From JBCCFK01 sp965262315 (GTDB lineage Bacteria > Actinomycetota > Acidimicrobiia > Acidimicrobiales > UBA8592), in contig CBDHFJ010000033.1 of assembly GCA_965262315.1 (NCBI GenBank), positions 1 through 5,841 on the forward strand: a DNA stretch of 5,841 bases, read 5' to 3'. The translations under genes were made by a program, and so were the position numbers. The notes under the pieces were generated by a model, which worked only from the letters and a program-made list of their open reading frames with translations, was not told the DNA's origin and did no database searches. This document shows positions 1 to 4,854 of the stretch, piece by piece (within the stretch, counting starts at the first letter, position 1; each line of letters begins with the position of its first letter).

Positions 1-1371
1 GTCCTGGAACGGGGAGCCGATGACGAGGTCGTCCTTGTGGGTGCCGTCGAAGTTGCCGATCCGCAGGCTCTCGCCGAGACGATCGCCGGCCTCGTCGACC
101 GCGGCCGCGAGCGGGCCCTGGGTGATGGTGGTGGCCGACCCCGTGGCGAGCGGGCCCCCGTTGCTGCCCGGGATCACCAGCACCGAACCCGTGTCGCTCA
201 CCCCGTCGACGTCGTCGAACGGCATGCCGACCACGAGGTCGTCGGCCCCGCCGCCGACCACGTCACCGGCCGCGAGCGCATAGCCCAACTGGTCGCCGGC
301 CTCGGCGGTGCCGATCGCGCCGCCGGTCCGGAGGATGCGGTACGCCCCCGCAGTGGTGATGCCGTCGGGGCTCCCAGGCAGGATGCCGATCGACCCGGCA
401 TCGGTCGCGCCTTCGTCGTCGAAGCGGGCACCGACCGCCAGGTCGTCGTGGCCGTCGTTGTCGAAGTCGCCGGCCGCCAGCGCTGAGCCGAACCAGTCAC
501 CGGTCCCGTCGGTGTCGAACCCCGCGGTGGACTGGAAGATGATCTGGCCGGCCTTCTCGATACCGCTCGGACGGCCGTCGAGAATGACGACCGCTCCCGA
601 CTCGGGGCGGGGGTTGCCCTTGCCGGGCACCCCGATCGCCAGGTCGTCGTCGCCGTCGTTGTCGAAGTCGCCGGCCGCGAGCGCCGCGCCGAAGCCGTCG
701 CGCGCGTTCGCTTTGCCCGGGACCCGACCCCGCTGGGTCAGGTAGACCGAGTTGCTGGGATCGAGGCCGGTGGCCGAGCCGAACACGACGCCCACGCCGC
801 CCGATGCGACCTGGCGGGCGACGTCCTCGCCCGGGGCGCCGATGGCGAGATCGTCGCGACCGTCGCCGTTGAAGTCGCCGCTGACCAGCACGGCGCCGAA
901 GAAGTCACCGGCCTCGTTCTTGCCGGCCATCGGGCGCACCTGGCTGATGACCTGGCGACGGTTGCGGCCGAGGTTGGAGGAGCCGTAGACGACATGGACC
1001 ACGCCAGCGAACTGCTTGCCGTTCCAGGACTCGGCCGGGGCGCCGATCGCCACGTCGTCGCGGCCGTCCCCGTCGAAATCGCCGTAGGCGATGGCTGCCC
1101 CGAACCTGTCGCGGGCCTCGACGGTCCCGCTGAGATCCGCCTGGTCCCACAGCCGGTCCCGGGCAGGGGCGAGCCCGTTGGCGCCGCCCCGGATCACGTT
1201 GACCACCCCGGCTTCGTTGACCTGGGCGATCGCCTCGTCGGGAAGGCCGACCACCAAGTCGTCGCTTCCGTCGCCGTTCAGATCACTGTCGGCGGCGGCC
1301 GGAGCGGTGACGACGAACGAGGCGAGCGTCGCGACGGCGAGCGTCGCGACCAGCATGCGCGGGCGGTGCAT
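1..1371 (-). CDS. Secreted FG-GAP repeat beta-propeller protein (C-terminal end outside window)
   Basis: The frame is open from an ATG at 1371 to the window edge (457 codons, no stop). Residues 1-27 form a signal peptide: MHRPR, a hydrophobic core, then APAAA before Asp28. Mature sequence starts directly with FG-GAP/VCBS-type repeats. Their calcium-loop cores (DxNxDGxDDLxxG and variants) begin near residues 30, 98, 166, 235, 302, 370 and 440, a spacing of 67-70 residues. Many are preceded by the FG half of the motif (FGAA, FGAV, FGSA). Seven repeats fit a seven-bladed, integrin-alpha-like propeller, so little of the protein may be missing. Loops 1-5 keep the Asp/Asn ladder; loops 6 (GDVVGGGADD) and 7 (NFDGTHKDD) have lost most of it. 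The family is extracellular, usually Ca2+-binding and involved in adhesion or ligand binding; no catalytic domain is visible. The start is supported by a GAGGAG nine bases upstream. It lies 81 bases downstream of a sortase-substrate gene on the same strand. Confidence 0.93.
   Translation of the reverse strand, partial: MHRPRMLVATLAVATLASFVVTAPAAADSDLNGDGSDDLVVGLPDEAIAQVNEAGVVNVIRGGANGLAPARDRLWDQADLSGTVEARDRFGAAIAYGDFDGDGRDDVAIGAPAESWNGKQFAGVVHVVYGSSNLGRNRRQVISQVRPMAGKNEAGDFFGAVLVSGDFNGDGRDDLAIGAPGEDVARQVASGGVGVVFGSATGLDPSNSVYLTQRGRVPGKANARDGFGAALAAGDFDNDGDDDLAIGVPGKGNPRPESGAVVILDGRPSGIEKAGQIIFQSTAGFDTDGTGDWFGSALAAGDFDNDGHDDLAVGARFDDEGATDAGSIGILPGSPDGITTAGAYRILRTGGAIGTAEAGDQLGYALAAGDVVGGGADDLVVGMPFDDVDGVSDTGSVLVIPGSNGGPLATGSATTITQGPLAAAVDEAGDRLGESLRIGNFDGTHKDDLVIGSPFQD
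437..693 (-). repeat. Near-identical direct repeat encoding blades 4 and 5
   Basis: Copies at 437-492 and 638-693 are 56 bases each, differ at four positions, and are offset by exactly 201 bases (67 codons). Both encode the LAAGDFDNDG calcium-loop core. The other blades of the same protein are much less alike at DNA level, so this looks like a recent blade duplication or gene conversion. Confidence 0.85.
1321..1350 (-). repeat. Perfect 15-base tandem duplication in signal peptide
   Basis: Bases 1321-1335 and 1336-1350 are identical. On the coding (minus) strand they encode VATLA twice (residues 8-17), making up much of the hydrophobic core of the FG-GAP protein's signal peptide. The unit is a multiple of three, so gain or loss of a copy keeps the frame. 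Confidence 0.95.
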
Positions 1372-1380
1372 TGGAGGGAA

Positions 1381-1386
1381 CTCCTC
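1381..1386 (-). promoter_or_regulatory. Ribosome binding site of FG-GAP gene
   Basis: GAGGAG on the minus strand lies nine bases before ATG 1371 and fixes that start over the internal ATG at residue 6. The GGAG can pair with the CUCC just before the start codon (4 bp, UUCC loop), a weak possible brake on translation. Confidence 0.75.
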
Positions 1387-1418
1387 GAGCCGAGGCCAGG
1401 ACCGGAACAGCCTAGACC

Positions 1419-1433
1419 GCGGCCCCCGGCCGC
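1419..1433 (-). terminator. Small GC hairpin between the two surface-protein genes
   Basis: The bases GCGGCC-CCC-GGCCGC form a perfect six-pair inverted repeat about 20 bases after the stop codon at 1453. There is no U-tract, so as a terminator it would be of the U-less kind suggested for actinobacteria. It may also be a GC-rich chance palindrome, and the two genes could still be co-transcribed. Confidence 0.25.
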
Positions 1434-1452
1434 TCGGCGCGCCCCTCCCGAG

Positions 1453-2169
1453 TCAGGTCCGGGCGTGTGCGGGCATGTACTCGTCGCCGGGAACCGCCGC
1501 CGACCACAGCAGATAGCCGAGGTAGATGGCGAAGCCGCTGGCGACGAGCAGGAGCATCGTGAGATCTCGGCTGAGGCCCGTCTGGGCGAGTTCTTCGATC
1601 TGAACGCTGCCCAGGACTTCGGCGTCGACCGGCGGGCGGGACGGCAACTGGCCGGCCTCCACGATCTGCTCGAGCGACAGCTGGGTCAGGAGTGCGTCGA
1701 CGGGGACGCCAGTGATCTTGGCCTCGCCGCCGACGGTGGTCGCGACCACGACCTGACAGCTGAGCTGGTCGTCCTCGGGCAGCACGCACGTGGCGCCGTT
1801 CACGCCGATCTCGGCGAGCTGCAACACGTAGGTGGTGGCGTAGCCGCCGTCCTCGATGGTGCCGAACACGTACCCGTCGGTGCCGGGTGCGATGCAGTCC
1901 GCAGCCGTGGGCACGATCGGATTGCCGTCGGCGTCGGCGTTGCCGCACAGGTAGACGGCTGCGGTGCCGCCGTCGAACTCGGTCATACCGGTCAGCGTCA
2001 CGTCGACCTCGAACGTCTCGCCGAAGTCCTCGGTCGCTGCCACCTCGATCTGGCGAGGCAGGGTCTGCGCCGACACGGCGCTGGCCGACAGAATGCCGAC
2101 CGCCACGGCCACGTAGAGTGCCGCGAAGAGAAGTCGACGCTTCTTCCTCGTCCGCAAGACCTTCACCAT
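1453..2169 (-). CDS. Secreted four-cysteine protein with LAQTG sortase anchor signal
   Basis: The protein has 238 residues. Residues 1-34 are a signal peptide: basic KVLRTRKKRR, a hydrophobic stretch 13-30, and cleavage likely after AVSA. Residues 40-155 look like a compact beta-rich domain with four cysteines (75, 92, 128, 138), enough for two disulfides. The order strand-GMTEFDGGTAAVYLC, DC, a YVLQL strand, then C...SCQVVV resembles the Ig-like fold of neocarzinostatin-type apoproteins; this is a by-eye resemblance only. A linker (156-193) leads to LAQTG (194-198), a hydrophobic segment (204-226) and a short polar tail ending HART. This is the layout of a cell-wall sorting signal, and LAxTG is the form known for actinobacterial class E sortases. 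The tail is less basic than usual, so it could simply be a membrane anchor. No sortase gene is in the window. The longer frame back to 2409 was not used: ATG 2169 has GAAGGA eight bases upstream and starts the signal peptide; ATG 2178 (three codons longer) has no spaced ribosome site. Confidence 0.88.
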   Translation of the reverse strand: MVKVLRTRKKRRLLFAALYVAVAVGILSASAVSAQTLPRQIEVAATEDFGETFEVDVTLTGMTEFDGGTAAVYLCGNADADGNPIVPTAADCIAPGTDGYVFGTIEDGGYATTYVLQLAEIGVNGATCVLPEDDQLSCQVVVATTVGGEAKITGVPVDALLTQLSLEQIVEAGQLPSRPPVDAEVLGSVQIEELAQTGLSRDLTMLLLVASGFAIYLGYLLWSAAVPGDEYMPAHART

Positions 2170-2177
2170 CGTGTCCA

Positions 2178-2183
2178 TCCTTC
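2178..2183 (-). promoter_or_regulatory. Ribosome binding site deciding start at 2169
   Basis: GAAGGA on the minus strand sits eight bases before ATG 2169. It overlaps the alternative ATG at 2178, which therefore has no usable ribosome site of its own. Confidence 0.65.
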
Positions 2184-2191
2184 GTGGGTCC

Positions 2192-2220
2192 AGGGCGGAA
2201 ACGGAAGCTCCGTTCGCCCT
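2192..2220 (-). promoter_or_regulatory. Strong leader hairpin upstream of the LAQTG protein gene
   Basis: The arms are AGGGCG + AACGGA on the left and TCCGTT + CGCCCT on the right. They give 12 pairs around a three-base loop, with one two-base bulge (2198-2199). It ends about nine bases upstream of the GAAGGA ribosome site, so in the message it would be a leader stem next to the translation start. It could act as an mRNA stabiliser, a regulatory leader, or a DNA operator. No known riboswitch class is recognised. Confidence 0.5.
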
Positions 2221-2229
2221 CGTCAGCCG

Positions 2230-2259
2230 AGTGAAGCGCTCTGGAGACGGTCCGGTCAA
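2230..2259 (-). promoter_or_regulatory. Possible promoter for the LAQTG protein gene
   Basis: TTGACC (minus strand, 2259-2254) is a good -35 match. It is followed after 18 bases by TTCACT (2235-2230), a weak -10 match. Transcription would begin near 2223, placing the leader hairpin at the extreme 5' end of the message. This is a by-eye motif call only. Confidence 0.3.
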
Positions 2260-2414
2260 CGGCTCGATGACGAACGACTCAATGGCCCACCCCACGTCAG
2301 GACGCGGTGCCCAGCAACCGGCCACACACGGTGAGATCCGGCCACGCGGTGACGTGCACGGCAGGCCGGAAGTCCGCGGCGGTTTCGCCCATGGAGCCGT
2401 GGTGGTCACGGTCG

Positions 2415-2420
2415 CACAAT
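2415..2420 (+). promoter_or_regulatory. Possible leaderless -10 element for the 174-residue protein
   Basis: CACAAT matches the -10 consensus at four of six positions, including the key second A and final T. It ends six bases before ATG 2427. No ribosome site precedes that ATG, so initiation at the A of the ATG (leaderless mRNA) would fit. No convincing -35 is seen. Confidence 0.35.
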
Positions 2421-2426
2421 GGCGCC

Positions 2427-2951
2427 ATGACTCGTGTGAACTGGCGCCGACGGACGGCGATCTTGGTGTGTAGCACCGCCATGTTCCTGCTCGGACTCTC
2501 CGCCGGCGCAGGGGCGCAGGGCGGTGTCGACGAGACTGCCGCGGTCGAGGTGGTGGCCCTGCGTTTCGAACCCGTCGACCGGCTGGAGCGGTGGCTGGGC
2601 GGCGCAGTCCGCGGCGACGCCCATGTGACGGTCGCGAACACGACCGATCGCCTCGTCACCGTCGACGACGCCGCCGTCCTCTCCGACGGGCGGACCTACC
2701 TGTTGCCCCCACTCGAGCTCGAGCCCGGTCGGGTGATCACGGTCGCGACCCGGATCGACCTCGGTGGACTCAGCTTCGCCGAGCGAGACATCGTGGCGGT
2801 TGCCGGCACCAGCCAGGCCTCGATCGTCCACCGGGAGATCCCCTGGATCCTCGTGGGCATGGTCGGCTTCGCGGCGAACACGGCGCTGCTGGCGATTCGC
2901 GATCTGTTGCGGCGCCGGGTGCGCCGACAGCTCGTGGCCGTGGGTGCGTGA
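2427..2951 (+). CDS. Single-pass membrane protein with signal peptide, function unknown
   Basis: The protein has 174 residues and I do not recognise a family. An N-terminal signal peptide has a basic start (MTRVNWRRR), a hydrophobic core at 11-26 and probable cleavage after AGAGA (residue 30). An extracellular region of about 105 residues follows, rich in alternating hydrophobic strands (HVTVANTTDRLVTVD, LELEPGRVITVAT), suggesting a small beta-sandwich. One membrane helix (about 138-157) precedes a strongly basic tail (RDLLRRRVRRQ), giving an N-out/C-in topology. There is no sortase motif and no cysteine in the ectodomain. The frame is open upstream to ATG 2391 and ATG 2307, but ATG 2427 begins the signal peptide and follows a -10-like CACAAT by six bases. 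It diverges from the LAQTG-anchored protein gene and converges on the DUF4332 gene. Two divergent envelope proteins suggest a shared surface role, which is inference. Confidence 0.8.
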   Translation: MTRVNWRRRTAILVCSTAMFLLGLSAGAGAQGGVDETAAVEVVALRFEPVDRLERWLGGAVRGDAHVTVANTTDRLVTVDDAAVLSDGRTYLLPPLELEPGRVITVATRIDLGGLSFAERDIVAVAGTSQASIVHREIPWILVGMVGFAANTALLAIRDLLRRRVRRQLVAVGA

Positions 2952-2962
2952 CGCCACCCACG
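2939..2962. terminator. Hairpin at the convergent gene ends, stop codon in the loop
   Basis: CGTGGGTGCG pairs with CGC-C-ACCCACG: ten pairs, one bulged C (2955), and a three-base loop that is exactly the TGA stop (2949-2951) of the plus-strand gene. It lies between convergent genes whose ends are 21 bases apart. Neither strand has a U-tract after it, so termination would be of the U-less or bidirectional kind. Confidence 0.4.
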
Positions 2963-2972
2963 AGATGGTGAT

Positions 2973-3383
2973 TCAGTAGGTCATCACCGCGTCGAGTGTC
3001 TTCGCGTGGGCCACCCACGCCTCGACCTCTGACAGCGACGGCGGGCGCCGCACGAGCCCGACCTTGCGGGCGCTGTTGACCTCGATCATCTTGGCGTGCA
3101 GGTTCGCGGGCTTGCGGGTGCGGAGCTCCTTCACCGTGTCGACGCCTGCATGCTCCAGCAGGTCCGAGTACTCCTCACCGACACCCTTGACACGCATCAG
3201 GTCAGCTCGGTTGCACCACTCGAGGATCAGCTTCTCCGGAATTCCCGAATCGGCCGCGAGCTGCTTGCGGCCCTTCTTGGTGCATCCGAGGTTCAGGAGG
3301 CCGACGGTGCCACGGATGCCTGCGGCCTTCAGCTGCTTTGCGTACTTGGGGCCGATGCCTTCGATGGTGGTGAGTGATGCCAT
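2973..3383 (-). CDS. DUF4332 protein with two helix-hairpin-helix motifs
   Basis: The protein has 136 residues. It carries two helix-hairpin-helix motifs: IEGIGPKYAKQLKAAGI (7-23) and VKGVGEEYSDLLEHAGV (65-81), both with the GhG hairpin turn. The end holds a conserved-looking block (MIEVNSARK.., then V..WVAHAK, about 99-128). This order matches the DUF4332 family, whose members consist of paired HhH units; HhH motifs commonly contact DNA backbone without sequence specificity. The biological role of the family is not established. No enzyme domain is fused. ATG 3383 is chosen because GAGGAG lies eight bases upstream and the first HhH begins at once. The start lies 55 bases inside the upstream PAP2 gene, in another frame, pointing to translational coupling as the last gene of a minus-strand operon. 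The frame is open further upstream, but that stretch is the PAP2 gene. Confidence 0.92.
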   Translation of the reverse strand: MASLTTIEGIGPKYAKQLKAAGIRGTVGLLNLGCTKKGRKQLAADSGIPEKLILEWCNRADLMRVKGVGEEYSDLLEHAGVDTVKELRTRKPANLHAKMIEVNSARKVGLVRRPPSLSEVEAWVAHAKTLDAVMTY

Positions 3384-4204
3384 GGGGGTTGCTCCTCGTG
3401 TCGAGCCCGCCGCTCTGTCCAGTCGGTCAACAGTGTGGCACCCCACAGACCCACGAGCGCGACAGCGGCGCCGACGACGGCATCGATCACGTAGTGGTTC
3501 GCCGTCAACACCACCGACCCCGCCATCAGCACCGGTGAGACCAGCGGGATGAACCGGATCGCACTGTGGCGGATCGCCTGGAACAACACCACCCCGACCA
3601 GCACGTTCCACCCAACGTGGAGGCTCGGCATCGCGGCGAACTGGTTCACGATCGACGGCGGCTGCAGATACTTGTACGACGTCGACAGGTCGGACACCGT
3701 GTCGCTGAACCCGTCGAGGAACCGCGGCGGCGCGACCGGATAGGTGACGAAGAACACCAGCCCGATGGCACCCGACACGATGATGGCGTTGCGGAACAGG
3801 ACGTAGCCGCGCTTGTTGTAGCGGTAGAGCCACAGGAACGTCCCGATGATCACTGGCCAGTGCAGCCAGATGTACACCCAGTTGAAGAAGGTGACGACGG
3901 CCTCCGAGTCCAGAATCTGACGTTGCGCCCACGCCTCGATGTCCATCCCGATGCGCGCCTCGAAACTGAGCAGCGCCTCCGCGTTGTCGAACGCGGCGGC
4001 CTCGGCGTCCTTGGTCACCATGCGGACGCCGAAGTAGAAGATCGCGGCCAACGCGACCAGCACGAACTGGGCGGTGAAGCCCGCCCAGGCGTTACTGCGC
4101 CGCCGGTTGGCATCGATGTGCGGGTTGAAGGCATCGAGCACCCGTCGCCCGAAACCGACACCGCCGTCTGTCCTGGATTCGTCGTCGCTGACGGACACGC
4201 GCAT
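3329..4204 (-). CDS. PAP2_3-family membrane phosphatase / inositolphosphotransferase-like protein
   Basis: The protein has 291 residues with about six membrane helices (roughly 43-60, 106-126, 138-154, 195-210, 216-234, 239-259). PAP2 catalytic motifs are visible: YPVAPPRF (155-162), the C2 block AAMPSLHVGW (190-199, His196) and the C3 block TANHYVIDAVVG (234-245, His237 as likely nucleophile with Asp241). With FEARIG (81-86) and WLHWP before the third helix, this matches PAP2_3, the branch related to inositol-phosphorylceramide synthase (aureobasidin resistance). Members remove or transfer phosphate-linked head groups on lipids at the membrane surface; the substrate here cannot be read. An N-terminal cytosolic stretch (1-38) is acidic then basic. 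The last 18 residues (274-291) are Pro/Ser-rich and overlap the DUF4332 gene. The start is uncertain: ATG 4204 follows a G-run; GTG 4207 or GTG 4240 would add 1 or 12 residues. The gene lies 66 bases after the upstream minus-strand gene, probably in one operon with it. Confidence 0.92.
   Translation of the reverse strand: MRVSVSDDESRTDGGVGFGRRVLDAFNPHIDANRRRSNAWAGFTAQFVLVALAAIFYFGVRMVTKDAEAAAFDNAEALLSFEARIGMDIEAWAQRQILDSEAVVTFFNWVYIWLHWPVIIGTFLWLYRYNKRGYVLFRNAIIVSGAIGLVFFVTYPVAPPRFLDGFSDTVSDLSTSYKYLQPPSIVNQFAAMPSLHVGWNVLVGVVLFQAIRHSAIRFIPLVSPVLMAGSVVLTANHYVIDAVVGAAVALVGLWGATLLTDWTERRARHEEQPPWHHSPPSKASAPSTQSS
3392..3397 (-). promoter_or_regulatory. Ribosome binding site of DUF4332 gene, inside PAP2 gene
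   Basis: GAGGAG on the minus strand lies eight bases before ATG 3383. It sits within the 3' coding end of the PAP2 gene, so ribosomes finishing PAP2 translate through this site before stopping at 3329. Confidence 0.75.
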
Positions 4205-4270
4205 CACCCCCCGCAAGGTCCGCAACGATTGGCCGTCCACCGTAACAAACGGCAGGCGGCCTTCGCAGCG

Positions 4271-4831
4271 TCAGTCGTCGAGCCAGACGTGGGCGCGGTC
4301 GAGCAGGAACTCGGACACGTCGTAGGCGCGCTCGAACACCGGGCTCAGGTGTTCCTGGCCCATGTAGACCCGGGACAGCGAGACCTCGGTGCGTGCGGTG
4401 ATGTTGAGACTGCGCTCGGCCGAGTCGGTGACGCTCGGGAAGACGTCGACCGCTGACACCTCGAGCGGCAAGTCGGTGCCGCCGATGCCGGCGAGATCGG
4501 TGGCCAGCACCAGCAGGTCGGGCCCGTTGGGCAGCGGCGGCAGCGCCCAGGTGAGGATGAGCGGGAGTTTGTGGTCGTCCGGCGGCTCGTCGCCCTCGGG
4601 CATCTCCATCACCTGATCCTCGAACGCGAGCATGGTGCGAGGCTCCACGTCGAGGGACAGGTGGACGTCCAGCGGACCGCCACACGCGTGCGCGGGATGG
4701 AAGTCGACCTCCCAGGCCTGGCGCATCGTGTAGGTCTCCACGAAGTGCCGCTCGTCGTGGATGTGGAACCCGTGATCCGCGAGGTGGTCCTTGATGTCCG
4801 CGATGAAGGTCGCAATGTCCACGATGGCCAC
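4271..4831 (-). CDS. Conserved-looking acidic cytosolic protein of unknown function
   Basis: The protein has 186 residues with no signal peptide or membrane helix. I do not recognise a named family. It starts with a short amphipathic helix (DIATFIADIKDHLADHG, 5-21). A His/Glu/Asp-rich block follows (FHIHDERHFVETYTMRQAWEV, 22-42; DFHPAHACGGPLDVHLSLDV, 43-62). Then come a Pro/Asp loop (78-88), a strand-rich middle and a C-terminal helix (YDVSEFLLDRAHVWLDD). The clustered His, Asp and Cys50 in HPAHACGGPLDVHL could bind metal or form an active site, but this is inference. The start is GTG 4831: only 23 bases separate it from the divergent ATG 4855, leaving no ribosome site, and TATCCT lies seven bases upstream, as expected for a leaderless message. 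GTG 4822 is an alternative. The frame is open further upstream, but that region is the phosphatase gene on the other strand. It is the first gene of the minus-strand operon with PAP2 and DUF4332. Confidence 0.82.
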   Translation of the reverse strand: MAIVDIATFIADIKDHLADHGFHIHDERHFVETYTMRQAWEVDFHPAHACGGPLDVHLSLDVEPRTMLAFEDQVMEMPEGDEPPDDHKLPLILTWALPPLPNGPDLLVLATDLAGIGGTDLPLEVSAVDVFPSVTDSAERSLNITARTEVSLSRVYMGQEHLSPVFERAYDVSEFLLDRAHVWLDD

Positions 4832-4838
4832 GGACGGC

Positions 4839-4848
4839 AGGATACCGT
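4839..4848. promoter_or_regulatory. Face-to-face -10 elements of a bidirectional leaderless promoter
   Basis: Minus strand: TATCCT (4844-4839) ends seven bases before GTG 4831. Plus strand: TACCGT (4843-4848) ends six bases before ATG 4855. Both fit TANNNT, and they share the self-complementary TA at 4843-4844. The start codons are 23 bases apart, with no room for ribosome sites. No convincing -35 is seen on either side. Confidence 0.55.
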
Positions 4849-4854
4849 CGCCGC

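Noticed and set aside
430..1110. Regularly spaced repeats of about 200 bases, considered as a CRISPR or satellite array
   Set aside because: They are codon-phased and encode FG-GAP calcium loops; most copies diverge and the spacing equals one propeller blade.
1409..1414. TAGGCT (minus strand) as a -10 element for the FG-GAP gene
   Set aside because: There is no matching -35 and the region is GC-rich; it is too weak to call, although a separate promoter here cannot be excluded.
994..2334. Long plus-strand open frame (446 codons)
   Set aside because: It lies antisense to the FG-GAP and LAQTG protein genes, has Arg/Gly/Asp-rich low-information sequence and no motif; it is a typical high-GC shadow frame.
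2170..2409. N-terminal extension of the LAQTG protein to a start at 2409
   Set aside because: It would bury the signal peptide 80 residues inside the protein and run through the leader hairpin; ATG 2169 has a properly spaced ribosome site.
3384..3932. Extension of the DUF4332 protein upstream to 3932, as a possible fusion
   Set aside because: The extra sequence is the out-of-frame shadow of the PAP2 gene, and GAGGAG before ATG 3383 gives a clear start.
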